Source: Vitis vinifera
Taxonomy: Eukaryota; Streptophyta; Magnoliopsida; Vitales; Vitaceae
Assembly (NCBI RefSeq): GCF_030704535.1
Contig: NC_081817.1
Span: 201,001-265,000 of the forward strand
Length of the DNA: 64,000 nt
Direction: 5' to 3'
Shown here: in pieces, positions 21,301 through 32,400 of the stretch
How the letters are laid out: the number at the start of each line of letters is the position of its first letter
How positions within the stretch are numbered: the stretch's first letter is position 1
Made by a program: the position numbers and the translations under genes
Notes under the pieces: generated by a model
The model's input: the letters and a program-made list of their open reading frames with translations, nothing else
What the model was told of the DNA's origin: nothing
Databases searched by the model: none

Positions 21301-21642
21301 CTTAGTTATGCATATGTTTCCTTTTTACACCCAAATTTTTTTTATCTGGCTTTTGAGGTCAACTAAAAGAAACTCCCTTGATGGATGGCATTTTTGAACT
21401 AGTGCCTGCTTACATATGCTGTACATCAAACTACATTGTTTTAAGCTGCTCTGTATTAATACCGCATGAATAATGTGATCAGGATTGATGATAACATGGA
21501 TGAGTCGTTGGCAAATGTTGAAGGTGCTCAAAGTGCTCTATTGAAGCATCTAAATCAAATATCATCGAACAGATGGCTTTTACTCAAGATCTTTGCCATA
21601 TTAATATTTTTCCTGATGATATTCATCTTCTTTGTGGTTTAA
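12344..21642 (+). CDS. SYP31: Syntaxin-31 (SYP31), Golgi Qa-SNARE, Sed5 type
   Basis: Membrane-anchored Qa-SNARE for fusion at the cis-Golgi. Exons: 12344-12575, 13402-13652, 13764-13909, 14358-14396, 21093-21290, 21483-21642; phases agree and give 341 residues. The N-terminal peptide DRTSEF (residues 11-16) matches the SLY1-binding peptide of Sed5. An N-terminal helical region follows, containing SEFNKKASRIGLGI and KLMGATKQLQDVLTTRTE. The SNARE helix spans about 250-312 with the zero-layer Gln at 283 (AQQGE), and a C-terminal anchor covers 321-341. The ATG at 12344 gives the family N-terminus; the frame is open further upstream through promoter motifs. The exon 3 donor is slightly ambiguous (13908 or 13910); only 13910 keeps frame with exon 4 and its family match. 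Intron 4 is 6.7 kb because a LINE has inserted in it antisense. The ORF appears intact, so the gene is probably functional if the intron is spliced. Confidence 0.93.
13929..14107 (-). mobile_element. LINE 3'-end relics in SYP31 intron 3
   Basis: Two similar stretches (13929-13987 and 14013-14107) share AATAAGC/GATAGGC, then AAA-G-A-TA-TATTAAC and an A(A/G)AGCCTAA-CAAAAG block. This resembles the antisense 3' end of the intact LINE (a T run, then GATAAGTAAAAG). They look like short, old 5'-truncated LINE copies, one next to the other. No target duplications were resolved. Confidence 0.45.
14898..14911. repeat. Target site duplication, left copy
   Basis: AAAATATGGTACTT, identical to 21001-21014. 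The right edge merges with the LINE poly-T run (14910-14922), so the true length may be 13-14 bp. Confidence 0.9.
15016..18663 (-). CDS. LINE ORF2: endonuclease/reverse transcriptase
   Basis: A continuous 1215-residue polyprotein that nicks target DNA and copies the LINE RNA at the nick. The N-terminal EEP endonuclease (about 1-235) shows LSWNVRG, the QETK glutamate near 38, GDFN at 142-145 and the catalytic SDHYP at 225-229. The reverse transcriptase (about 450-760) shows KAPGPDGF, FRPISLVGSLYKLLAKVLANR, AYDRVSW, GLRQGDPLSPYLF and the active-site FADD at 691-694. A C-terminal zf-RVT region (about 1030-1130) contains IWRARVPPKVAFFAWE and a Cys/His cluster (CFLC...HLLLHC). All visible catalytic residues are present. 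Its ATG overlaps the ORF1 stop in the tetranucleotide ATGA (18663-18660), which suggests termination-reinitiation. No RNase H domain is seen. Confidence 0.95.
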   Translation of the reverse strand: MMIKILSWNVRGANDSEKRKIIKSIIKSNKVDVVCLQETKIKDMSTGIVRSLGVGRHIDWRAINSKGAAGGVLVFWDNRVVDVLEVEEGMFSVSCLFKNCIDGMRWVFTGVYGPVCRREREAFWEELGSIKGLWRDPWCVGGDFNMIRYPEERSRGGELSASMRRFNEVVEDLELKDYPLQGGFFTWRGGLNNQSQSRLDRFLVTDEWDRMFIGAMQGILARPVSDHYPILLEGGGLKRGPSPFRFENMWLEERGFMDQMKRWWGSLSFTGSFSFVLDAKLRALKGLLKTWNKEVFGVIEAKKREALSQVAYWDVVENQSTLSLEDCEARKEAKEAYKTWVLREEISWRQRSRELWLKEGDNNTKFFHRMANAHSRRNWLSRLKVDDCWHTEELDLRNSVVGAFKNLYTEEGGWRPGVEGLSFMRLDSCEAEGLEIPFTEGEVFAALSDLGKDKAPGPDGFTMAFWLFSWELVKVEIMGFFKEFHERGRFVKSLNATFLVIVPKRGGAEDLKDFRPISLVGSLYKLLAKVLANRIKKVLGKVISESQNAFVEGRQILDAVLIANEAVDSRLKDNVGGVLCKLDIEKAYDRVSWSFLLAVLKEMGFGKRWIKWIDWCISTVKFSVLINGSPSGFFQSTRGLRQGDPLSPYLFVIAMEVFSSMMRRAISGGYLSGWKVSGGRGEGMHISHLLFADDTLVFCEESSDEMTYLSWLLMWFEACSGLRINLEKSEMIPVGRVLNIDGLALELGCKVGGIPSSYLGMPLGAAFNSVAVWDGVEERFRRRLAMWRRQYISKGGRLTLIRSTMSSMPIYLMSLFHLPRKVRLRLEKIQRDFLWGGGTLAHKPHLVRWNLVCLEKRKGGLGVRNLSLMNNALLCKWNWRFANERDALWRNVISLKYGVEEGGWCTRDVMGRNGVGLWKAIRKKWGLFDGRVAFHLGNGQRVKFWKDKWCGDGPLCESFPSLFSMSMSKNAWVSEVWNPVGDGSGWTPLFARAFNDWEIDLVERLLQKIQAFRVQREEEDKMIWTASKNGAFSVRSLYSMMEQGGLSLFPSERIWRARVPPKVAFFAWEASWGKILTQEQLQRRGFSLANRCFLCLSEEETVDHLLLHCVKTRVLWNLLFSLFGISWTLSCTVKTTLLGWNGGFVEKRRKKAWQMAPLCIFWSVWKERNRLAFGDENLSLQRLKYSFVCNLWFWVRGSLAESHSSLVSFVDWIGS
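18660..20936 (-). CDS. LINE ORF1: DUF4283-type nucleic acid binding protein
   Basis: A 758-residue ORF starting at the ATG whose complement is 20934-20936 (MGVRDSNGVSKGGKCWF); the frame is open three codons further upstream. A first globular region (about 1-145; KCWFAVESKSFEISIEEVRG) is followed by a DUF4283-like domain (about 195-345; WVRVVGLPLHLWSREVFKRI is its hallmark). A long low-complexity linker rich in Gly, Ser, Glu and Pro follows, and a highly basic C-terminus (about 690-758, with KKNQDRENKKTKSSVSK). DUF4283 proteins are the usual ORF1 of plant L1 elements and probably coat the RNA. I see no CCHC zinc knuckle. The frame is uninterrupted. Confidence 0.85.
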   Translation of the reverse strand: MGVRDSNGVSKGGKCWFAVESKSFEISIEEVRGRLRGTIWERSKGFSSWIRFGEKGLSLLLEGVEAWCRGESNSKLLKVWDEGARKFSLECRSNVAGRFLLCSVRDVERKKFCLVFPEGNGLVGGWFLLAKNLRALGVSSTEVRNSYQCVSSMGKEESNTNTSENETDSYAEVVKGKKGLPVDSMRVHLGEKEIRYREEQLGRCLVGCFGGSPESIPSLPSLKRWAYEVWLLKGELRISRLGGALVLFEFQHKWEADMVLLRGSSRFKDREFILQRWGPAVGCTWKENHAKEVWVRVVGLPLHLWSREVFKRIGDCCGGFVAVDEETALFSQLQWARIMVKDSGMKWLGSMQVEAGNSRWELCLWWEAIPRVMQAGSSSRMQTRSEREVRDEGGGASRAESGVREPHADFQKRGAEGKVACGSETRKVDRDWGRQTAVPAVGCSGNGPGPMAGKGALLKGVGGLLTKEDASWAEGPSPLCHKSAGWTKGHEKHIGLLKPEAHLDFLREPDPSRASTETVGARAELEKDPLVAGSVGGVEPPLGHLKSTDDALLNEASRYPRNFKLPIFSMGFGASSPSSPFLGSDDDVLGKVRANSGLVEAVEETRSRDSPREEWMVDLSVLEDRNLSPRASGGEANGSDLAIVPFGGVLESPLVETMALQVEVGDGEEEWSSSCLAKFSHCLGMPTVGFEEEILYLLRRMRGRIEKKNQDRENKKTKSSVSKSSRELKKLEWTVSYKRAKLASNEGKFGGASGSGIK
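21001..21014. repeat. Target site duplication, right copy
   Basis: AAAATATGGTACTT, directly after the 5' end of the LINE (minus strand) and 79 bp before SYP31 exon 5. The insertion therefore sits close to the acceptor site without disturbing it. Confidence 0.9.
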
Positions 21643-24600
21643 TATGTTGTACTAAGAACTCACACTTGCATTTCTGCATGGGGTATCTCACCTTTCTTTA
21701 CCATCAACAACTTGCTTGTCAGGCATAGGTTTCTCCATTATGGGGAGCAATTACGGTGCCCCATACCCTGTAAATTTAATTGGCACTCCCATTTTTCACT
21801 TATGTCTATAGCTTTCCCAGACATCTTTAGGGAAATACATAGCAATATCTATGGGGTTGCAGCCATATTGGAAGCAACTTTTACCCATCTAGTGAGCAAA
21901 CTTTGATTCTATTTGTTACTGCATGTAATCTTGATTCTGAGTTCTGCAATATTATTTTGATAATCATGACTGCTCATCATTATTCCTTTTCTTTACTTTT
22001 CTGAGGAGTGTGTCCCCTTCTCCATTGAGTGTGGATGTATGCAGTTTGTGTATTTGCAAGCATTAATGACTTCAATTAAGTTGGTGTTTGGGCTTCGGAA
22101 CCTTTAATTTCTTGCGCTGCCCCATGAGGATGAAATGCAATGGTTTGAATCTCCATGTATCCATTGACTGTTTTGCTATGGAGGGTTCAGGGCAGGAAAC
22201 ATCTGGCTTTGATTCAGATTTGAGAGCCAAAACCAAAATTAAATACTGTTTCCCCATCTTGAGGGAGGTGTTTCTCTAGTGGAATATCTATCCTAGCATG
22301 CATGCCTAGGTGACTTATTTATAGTTGTGGAGCTAGTTTTTTGGACGAGTGCATAGGCTTTAAAATGTGGAAAATGAACAAGTAGAATATTACATTTGTG
22401 CATGACCCATTTCCCACAACAATTTTACTGGTGCTGAAAATCATTGTCCAGAATTTTTGGACTGCCATACTTTTATGGTTAAGATCATCTAAAAGTCAGT
22501 TTTGAACTGCTGTAATAGCAAGTTTTGAGGTTGTTTACTCATGGAATATTTTCCCCTTTATCACTGATCTGAGTTTTCTCCTTTTTATATTATTTTCTTG
22601 TGTGTGGTCGGGGGTCTGCTTTGGTGCTGGGGAAGAGAGAACTCATCTTTAGTTGTATGCCCTCAAATAGGCTGCCTAGGAACAGTCTATCGAAGGGAAA
22701 AAAGGCAAACAAATAGGAGCGTAGGAACCAAGTCTTTCTGTCGGCATTTAGGTGAGAGTGTGTGGTTACGTCATTACACACCATGAAAAATTATCTGCAT
22801 TGTCAAATACCTCAATCTATATGCATTAGGACGTCTTAAAAAAAACAAGGAAAAGGAAATGCCGTATCTCCTTTCCCTCGTTCTTTCTGAGATTCAAAAG
22901 GAAGCCTAAAGTTCAATTGGTTGGATTCTTATTTGGTCTGTGTTTTTCATGTGTATGTATTAGTTATCAATTATGGTTTGTGGATTAGATTCCATTTAGT
23001 ACACTACAATGGTTGGTGTTCTAACTGGGTGTAGAAGATAATTAGTGCCTTGATCTCTACCCTAACAAGCCAAAGACTCGATGAAAACAGAATTTACGTG
23101 AGGAGTGCCTTAACCTCTACCCTTGTAGAAAATTGGTTGAGATTTCATATCAAGATTCACATCAAAGGAGAAATTATGGCACAAGGTAGGTGACCCTAGT
23201 GTAAGAATGTGATAAGAGTGACTACAATATTTTCAAGATTGATAGAAATTAGAATGATTTCTGATATGCAAAAGTATCTTGTTCATCTAGTTTGTTTATT
23301 ACGTTAGTTGTACATACCTTGACTATGAATTGCCAAGTTCCTATTGCTTTAGACTGGTATAGAGACCAATGAACTAAGAGAAGGGAGGGGGTGGTTGTGG
23401 CAGGATGGAAGGATAGGGATGAGTCCTTGTTATTGTTAGGATTTTCAAAGCAAGTCCTCATCAATCATACTCGAGCTGATAGTACTTTTATGTCAAAAAA
23501 TAAGGTGGGTTGGTTCATGGAATCATGGTAGGATGGTATTGGTAAATGCGTTCATACATCGTACAACACAAGAAAAGAACCTCTATAATGATGGGGCATA
23601 AGTATCCAACTTAATTTAGGTGGCAAGTTGCTTTCAGAAAATTGGCTGGTTATACATGCTTCATGTACTAGAAAATAAGGCACCAGTAACATATTAATGC
23701 TTGGACTTGATTTGAGCACTTTAAATTAAAAGGCTAGGTTATCTTGAATTCAGATTGAGGGTTTCTTAATTTAAGTTGGATGAATCACTAATTCAACCCA
23801 ACCCGGTCGGGTTGTAGCCCTAGTTACCATATGTTGTTTGGCACATCCCTCTTATTCCGGAAAGTAAAGGAAACTAGAAGGGAAAATGAGAGACAAATCA
23901 ATAAGAAATTTGATTGACTCTGTCTGGGGTGGTAAAAGAGATCTCTTTACATGATAACACCCCTGATGCTCCTTTCTTTTCTTCCTCTCAGTTTCCTTCC
24001 AATCAAGCAAACATCAAGACAGGATGGTTAACTCAGCCTTGCTCTAGCTTGTTTTCTTTATAACAAAGAAAAATAGCCCTAGGTTAGATTTTCTTGGCAT
24101 CTCTCTTCCCAAGCAATGTATTTTACTATTTTTGCTTACAAAAGGGAAGGATAGCTTTGCTTATAGGAGATAAGAGACTGTAGAGGAATGGACTAAAAGC
24201 TGGAAATAAAGGAGAAAGTAGATTTTCTTTCACATGTGAAGATGGGAAAAGAAAAAAGTTCCACTTTTCCTAGTTTTGCAATACCCATGTTTCATTCCTA
24301 CTAATATGACGTCCCACACTAGCAAGAATCTTCATTCCCACGAAATCTCTCAACAGGCTAAAGATAAAAGCAGTTGAAGCCTTTCTTGTCTGGTAATGTC
24401 TTTCCCTGTTTCTTGCCCAAAACATGATCTCCCATTTGTGTGACTCATATCCAAATCCTCTGGGTAAACCCCATGTTAGGATGTCCCTCAAAGGAGCCCC
24501 ATGTCATCCCTACCTCTCTCAAAATTACACTTGTAAGGCCTCCTCACCTGTGATTATCATTTATCCCCCAGAGAGAGAACCCTGATTAGAGTGTTCATAG

Positions 24601-27488
24601 CACATGGATATGGAGAGAGTTTCAAACTCCCCCATGCACCTTGATGTAATGGGGTCGTTTGTTTTTATTTAGACTTTTAACTCCAGCCTATCATTTAGTA
24701 TAAAGAGAATGAGGTGTTGTTAAATGCAAGTGATCTCAAACAAGATGGCTACTAGGGGCTTTGTCCATCCATTCCAAAATGGCTGCTAAATTGATTCCAA
24801 TTGCACCCCAGGTCCATTAATTTGGACATTCTTTTCATTATCATAATGCTTCTTTAATAGAAAGCATATACGTTTTTACTTTTTAATGGACCTGTGAGTT
24901 GTGAGGGCAGGGCAAGACCATAAGTTTATTTATTTATGACTCTCTTTTTGATGGTCTTGTGTGCTTTGTTATCCATGCGCTGATCAAATTTGACATTCTT
25001 TCTTTTGACTATGAGAAAATTAGAGGCCGATGTTAAATCCTTGTATCTTTTCTCGCTTCATTCTTCACACCCATCTTTTCCTTTTAAATTTTTGCTTTAA
25101 TGAGGTGGGTATGGTGAGAGGAAAGATGGTGTATTTAACCACACCCAAATCAAATTGTTTCCTTATTCTTTCACACAATCACATTACTTTTGAAATGGGC
25201 AAGTTTTTCCTTACCATTTTTTGATTGGGTTTCAGGACATCAAGTGCTTGGGTTTAATTGAATGATATTATCTTCTGGCATCCTCAATGGCCCTCTTAAA
25301 GTTTTTATGTCCCTGTATATACGCCTGATGATGTTACTGTGCCTCGGTTTTGTTCTTAAGCAATGTAGGCCATTTTTGGGCACTTAGCTGAAATCAATCC
25401 TTTCAATTTATTAACTACTCCAATTAATTGGAATCATTACACCTATCACATTAGACTATGCTTAAGATATGAACTTAGCTCAAATAATCAATGTCATTAC
25501 ATGATTTCTTTCCTATGACTCATCCAAACAACCCCTTATTAAATAAAACCGTGGGGTACATGGGAGAACCCTTTTTTCCCCAAAAATAAGTAATTTTCAT
25601 TTTTCCATTGCATTAGCATTTGAAGCAATATTTAATTTCTGTCTTGTGGGGTGCCTGAATGCCTTTAGTTATCATGAGTGTGGACCCTTCTATTACGTAA
25701 TGACTATTGAAAAAAAACTTAAAAATTGGCATGCTTAAATAAGTGATTCTCTATGTATTTTATTTCATCTTTTTTTTTTTTATTAAACTAGATATTTAAT
25801 TATATCAAGAGGAAATTATTAAATCAATTCTGATTCGGAGTTAACATTAATGAGGAAAAGATATTACCAATTTGATATATTCATTGGGTTTCCTTCGTAT
25901 TATGTTTGATTTGGGGTCTAAAGCCGACAACAATGTTGCTATTCTAGAAAATAACAATTGAAAGATAGGATTGCAATTTGGATGGTACCAACCCATCCAA
26001 GTTGTATTTATTTCAATGCTTGAATTAATATTGACAATGTTTGAATGAAAATATTAGGGTTAGCGTGTTTTTAAAGTTTTAAGTAACCCACTGATATCTG
26101 AAACAATAATATTATTTATTTATTTTTAATTATGAAAAAGTGAAAATGATAAGATAAAACATATACTTTTTAGTTTTTAATTGTATTAAAGTTTAAGTTT
26201 ATCATTTTTCTATAATTATTAAGTTATTTTTTATAGTAAAAAATTAAGTTTATGAATAATTATGATGTTAAATTAGGAACTTATTATTCATTTTATGACT
26301 TTGAAATATATAATTTTTAATATCTTATTTGATGATATGACTTGTATGTGATAGGCCCTAAAATAATTATTTTATTTAATAACTTGTGGAAATTCAAATT
26401 GCTAATGTGATTAACTTGAATTAGAAGGTTGGATATATTGATAAATGGATTTGATGCGAGAAAACTTCCTAACCAACAAAAAATGATCATTAGGCCACAC
26501 CGTCAATCTCAAGATGAGTTAAGGTATGTATCATGTAGGATGGTTGTATCTTTGGATGCATATGAATGAATGTGACATTAAACCGCATAAAAAAGATAAA
26601 AATTAACTTGACTTCACTGATAGTCAATTAATTGTTAAATAAAATAGCTAAATCTTTTATCATAACAACAAGAAAACACTAGAAAATAAAAACAAATTGT
26701 TAAAAAAAAATATTATATTTGATTTATCCTTGAAAAAAATCAAATATAATTAAACTTGTTAGGAAAGTGATGTATTTTAAAATTATTTAACTTTCTATAT
26801 AAGGGAAGAAAAATAATGGAATGAGTTAAAAGAAACAACTTTAAATTTATTTCTTATATATATTTTCTTGGTATGTTCTTGCCACGGACCCTTGGGAGCC
26901 AAACATAAGATAATATTAGAATTCAGTTACTTTAAAGGTTTCCCATTTATGATTACTTCCCCAACAACCCTTGGTCAAAAAACTTGATTATTGAAAGTAC
27001 TCCGGTACTTCGGAAAGGAAAAAGAGTGGTGGGTGGGGTAAAGGGTGTGTTTGGTCCGAGAGAAAGTTGTTGATGCATACCCATATGATGGAGTTTTGTA
27101 TTAATGTTTTAAAACAAGTAGATTGGATATGGTAGGTGGAGATATAGTGAGAGAAATGCCCCCACTAAGATAATAATAAATATGGGGACCCAAGCAATTT
27201 ACCATGAATTATTATTAGTCAAGGATCATGGTGAAAGGGGGAGACAGAGAGGGCATATCATGAGAAATTTTCTAAAGGAGGGAGGAGGGACCCCTCCATC
27301 CACTATGTGGATTTATTGTGCTAATCATAAGATTTTTCATTTTAATCATATTTATTTTTATGATTTCATTCTTTTCTTTAGCCTTTCATATTTAGTTATT
27401 TATATCTACTGGTAATTTTCATAACTCTCTATTGATTTTAATGCTTGCTTGATAAAAATAATAATAATCCAAGATTTTAAAAAGGATT

Positions 27489-27664
27489 ATTTAGCATTAT
27501 GAGTGATGGCCATTAAAATTTTAAAAAGGATTATTTTAATGCTAAATTTACCATTAAAAATAATAATAATTCAATTTTTTTTTTAAAAAGGATTTTTTTT
27601 TCTAGAAAGAAAAGTGGGTGTTTAATAATTTAGCATTATGAGTGATGGCCATTAAAATTTTAAA
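27489..27664. repeat. Pair of 37-bp direct repeats
   Basis: 27489-27525 and 27628-27664 are identical (core TTTAGCATTATGAGTGATGG), 139 bp apart. The spacer is A/T homopolymer-rich and contains a partial inverted echo (AATGCTAAATTTACCATTAAAA, 27538-27559). This could be a local duplication or the scar of a small insertion. Confidence 0.7.
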
Positions 27665-28795
27665 TAAGATTATAGTAATCAACAAGAATTAGAAGATTAT
27701 GTAATATTTCTTTTAAAGAGGAATTTTTGTTAGGAAGCAAGAGTAGATGATTAGCATCATGACATTTGGTATATATTACAGCAAAGGTATGATTATTATA
27801 TACATATATTGTTTAAAATGTAGCATTTCTGTCCAAAATTTATTAATAGTCACCAAAAAATTTCATGAATAAGAAAAAAAAAAACTTGAAAATATATACA
27901 GAAGAATTATCAATTCAGAATTCAAACAACGTATTTTAATTTTTTTATCGTAAAAACTAAAAAGGCTATATATGGTGGAAGGTATAATAATTATTTAAAA
28001 TCTAGCACTCATGTCCAAATATTTATTATAATTAGTATTAATAGGCATACTAATGATTTAAAATCCAACACCTACTCATGCCCAACATTCATTATAACAA
28101 GTATTAATTAATATCATAGGTAAAGGAAAAAAAAATCTTATCAGATACTTTTGAAATTAATTTTCTCTCTATAAATGCTAACTTCTAATTTTGCTTTCTC
28201 TTTGTGAGCAGATACTGACTTCTATATATAAAGGTTTAATTCCCTTAATTTACTTTCCATTTTAGCTGTTTAATTTCTAATTTGATTTGATTTGTCTTTG
28301 AAATTTGAATTAACAAAATTCAATCAAAATCCATGAATAAAAAATACAAATTGACCATTTAAAAATAAATACTCTGATTTAGAAATACATGGTAATTTGA
28401 AGAATAGACGGTCCATGGTTGTTAATACGAGTGACACTTTTAATTTCACATAAACCTATGATACTTATAATTGAGACGTGGAAAGAAGAAATAAATTCCA
28501 AACTCCTTTGAAAAGACTAGCATGTTCCTTGTAATTTTCCTTTTTTCCAACATGAATTGACACGACCCACATAGACTGGAATTAAAATTAATTATGACAA
28601 CGATTTCTGGGAGAGCTACTTTTACGGGGATTTTGGCCTGAGCATCAAAGCCCATGTTAAAAGGGTTGATGAGGGTTGAAGCCTCCCAGGTTCAGTCTTA
28701 ACTCTTAGGAGACGGCAGCTAAGCTATCTCGCTCTTCTCTGTACACTCCATGAAGTACTAAGTCGTAACAACAACAAAAACAGAGACCTGAGAAA

Positions 28796-28945
28796 CAGAT
28801 ACGAGAAGCCAAAGAGAGAAAGGGAGAGAGATTTCGTGTAGCGTTGTTTTCTCTGTTTCCCAAAAAGATTAGGCTGTTGGGTTTGTGGGTTGAGACTTGA
28901 GAGGGAGAGAGAAGCAAAGAAAAAGATAAAGAAGAGAAAGATTGT
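28796..28945 (+). promoter_or_regulatory. GA-rich tract upstream of LAX
   Basis: A purine-rich stretch with many GAGAGA units about 500-640 bp before the LAX start codon, probably in promoter or leader. GA repeats are targets of plant BPC/GAGA-binding factors. A possible 5' UTR intron (donor near 29297, acceptor near 29417) would join this leader to the coding exon; it is not proven. Confidence 0.4.
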
Positions 28946-29437
28946 TTAACCAACATCGGAACTGCTGGTTCTCATGAGATAAGATCACATTTAAGAGGAT
29001 ATACGTTTTGTTTTGGAAAGGTCATTTAAGAGCCTGCCAAGCTTGATACAAAGGAGGATTTTTTACTTAGAAATTTTTGTAACGTCTCTGTGTGAGCGGT
29101 GCGTGGTCTGCTGCCACGACCCCCTTATCTTCGTTTCTTGCTAAAGCAAAACGAGAGAAGCGTTCTCCCCCTCTATAAAGCAGGTGCAAAGCAGCTGATT
29201 TGGGGGTATATCAAGAAGCAAAAGGGGTTTCTGGTTGGGTTTCTACTTCTCTCCATTATATACATATATATATCTGAAAGAGACCTCTCGAACCAGGTAC
29301 CAGAGAAATGGTTTTGATTTCCTCGAGAAAAAAAAGAAAAAGAAAAACCAGCTTTCGTTTTCTAGGAGTTGGTTCAGTTTTGTCTCATGTAAATATTTTT
29401 TCTGTTTTATATTTCAGATCTGCAGGTTGGTGAAGCA

Positions 29438-32400
29438 ATGCTACCTCAGAGACAAGCTGAAGAAGTCATGGTCTCCGGCCTCAACGAGACAGAGGGTGAT
29501 GAGAGAGAGGAAGACAAGGGAGACGAGAGCCAGCTCAGCCTCAAAACCCTTCTCTGGCATGGTGGGTCTGTTTACGATGCCTGGTTCAGCTGTGCGTCAA
29601 ACCAGGTATACTCATTTCTACTACTATACTCTATAACCACACGCAAATCCCTCAAAAACACCACTCATGTTTGGAAATGGAAATACAGGTTGCCCAGGTT
29701 CTGTTAACGTTGCCATACTCCTTCTCTCAATTGGGTATGCTCTCAGGAGTCATTTTTCAGATCTTCTATGGCATTCTCGGAAGCTGGACTGCCTATCTCA
29801 TCAGTGTTCTTTACATTGAGTACCGCAGCAGGAAGGAGAAAGAGAACGTCAGCTTCAAGAATCATGTCATTCAGGTTTTCAAATTTCGACAACAACCTTA
29901 CCTTACCCATCAAAAATTCTGAAAATTTAAACATCTTTCCATTCCAGTATCATCAGCTAACAGAAAAAAAATGAGTTATCAATTGTTCTTCTCTTATTTG
30001 CAGTGGTTTGAAGTGCTGGATGGTTTGTTGGGTCCCTACTGGAAAGCAATGGGATTGGCCTTCAACTGTACTTTCCTCCTTTTTGGATCCGTCATACAGC
30101 TGATTGCTTGTGCAAGGTCAGTTTCATTTTCATTAAGAATGGTAAAAATCAGAAATCTGGGGTGGTGGGGAGGATTAATCTGAGGTGGTGATGAACTGGT
30201 GGGATGTTTACAGCAATATATACTACATAAATGATCGACTGGACAAGAGGACATGGACCTACATCTTCGGAGCTTGCTGTGCCACAACTGTCTTCATTCC
30301 TTCATTCCACAACTACAGGCTTTGGTCTTTTCTTGGTCTTGGTATGACCACTTACACTGCCTGGTATTTGACCATTGCAGCCCTGGTTCAAGGCCAGGTA
30401 TTCTTCATTTTTTCTTTCTGGGTTTTTCACTCCTTACAATCATCCTTCACTGGATAAACGAATCACTTTCCTTTTATCTTTTGTAATCTCAACGGAAAGC
30501 CATTGACTTTGGATGGTTTTTACTGTTTTACAGGTTGAAAATGTGAAGCACACAGGCCCTACTAAGCTGGTCCTGTATTTCACTGGGGCCACCAACATCC
30601 TCTACACTTTCGGCGGACACGCCGTCACTGTGTGAGTGATTTTCCCATTTCTCAACTCCATCTCTCTTATATTTTATGCGTTTATTTTTAGTTTTTTCAT
30701 ATCCATATTTGTTTGAACAAAAATTGCAAAAAAAAAAAGAAAGAAAAGAAAATAGAAAATGTTGCAGCTTTTTCTTACCATTTCTGGGTCTTGACAGAAA
30801 AATCATTAAAAGCAACTTTTCTGATCCTTTTCAAGGAAGATTAAACTAAGAAAGTGACAATCTCTCTGAGCTGCATCTTCCATGCGTTTTTTCAATAAAT
30901 ACACTGACATTTTCAATGGTCTATTCTGCTTTTAAAACCACCTATTCTTCAAAGTGCTTTGTTGGAGAAGATACAAAATATTTATGTTCCAACATTTTTT
31001 TAAAGGGAGCACTTGAGCTCCGTATAATATTCCATTGATCGAGAGAAGTTCCATATGCAGAGAGCAAGCAAACAACAGAAAAAATAAGTATATATGGCAT
31101 ATGATTTCTCCCCCATACCCCGCAATCAATGGTATATCAAGTATAGCTTAAACATGGTACTGGCCCTACTGGCCCTACTGTCATTACTCATTCTTGGTCA
31201 CTTGCCGAGTATGAGTGCCAGCTGGGGATATAATTGCATCTCACCCTCTAGTACAGTTGCGTTTTCTATGTAGTTTATAACTAGCTTGTGTAGTTTACTA
31301 CCAGTAAAGTTCACTAGCTTCTCAAGAATATAACTGCCCATTTCAAACCAAGGGAAAGGGATGTGTCATATGACCAGTCTCATTTGAAGTGTCCCAAATG
31401 TCAGAACATGTACCTTTTGATGATTTTATTATTTATTTTTTAACATTCAATGCTATGCAAAAACCTGGACCCATCAAGTCTTTGAATTTGAAAATTTTCA
31501 TACTGACCTCGTAAGATTTTGATGGCCATGGAGTAAAAGTGAAGTTTTTCATGGTGGTCCTTATTTTAGATTGACTTCAAGGATATCAGGGCAAAAATGA
31601 ATTCATTTGTGATGGTCCTATAAGATTTTACACACTATTGCAGACAGGTTATTCCAATTATTAGCATTTCTCAACAAACTAATTGGGGTTCTGGGTTTTC
31701 TTTCGTTTTTTTTTTCTTCTAGGGAAATCATGCATGCAATGTGGAAGCCTCAAAAATTCAAGTACATATACCTTGTTGCCACCCTATATGTATTCACCCT
31801 AACAATTCCATCGGCTGTTGCGGTATACTGGGCCTTTGGGGACCAACTCCTCGACCATTCCAATGCCTTTTCGCTCCTTCCCCAAACTGGATTCCGTGAT
31901 GCTGCTGTGATCCTAATGCTCATCCACCAGGTCTCTATATTCTTTCTCCCATTGCCCATACTATTTAACATCTTGCTCAAATTGGTTATATATATCTTAT
32001 TGTCCTGTGTGTTGCAGTTCATTACATTTGGATTTGCTTGTACACCCCTGTATTTTGTGTGGGAGAAGGTGGTGGGGGTGCATGATACAAAGAGCATATG
32101 TTTAAGGGCACTCGCTCGGCTGCCAGTGGTCATACCGATATGGTTCTTGGCCATCATATTTCCTTTCTTTGGGCCCATTAATTCAGCTGTGGGGGCTCTT
32201 TTGGTCAGCTTCACCGTCTACATCATCCCAGCTCTTGCCCATATGCTCACTTACAGAAAGGCCTCAGCCAGAAAGGTAAATGGCCCTATCTTTTCTCCAC
32301 CTCTTATCTTCACTTTTACTGGCATTATCTATTACCCACACTCACCACGCTTACTTTCTGGCCCTTAATGACCCAGATAACCTTTATGCATACACATCTG

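Larger units (their letters stand above)
21643..29437. other. Long intergenic region between SYP31 and the LAX gene
   Basis: The first few hundred bases are likely SYP31 3' UTR. The rest is AT-rich with ORFs under 90 codons that match nothing I recognise. 24240-24640 is GC-richer with a 73-codon minus-strand frame, possibly a transposon relic. 25540-28700 is very AT-rich and has a 37-bp direct repeat. The last 700 bases hold the LAX promoter and leader. Confidence 0.55.

Noticed and set aside
24270-24491. 73-codon minus-strand ORF in a GC-richer patch
   Set aside because: Looks like a transposon remnant but no diagnostic motif was found, so it was not called as a gene or element.
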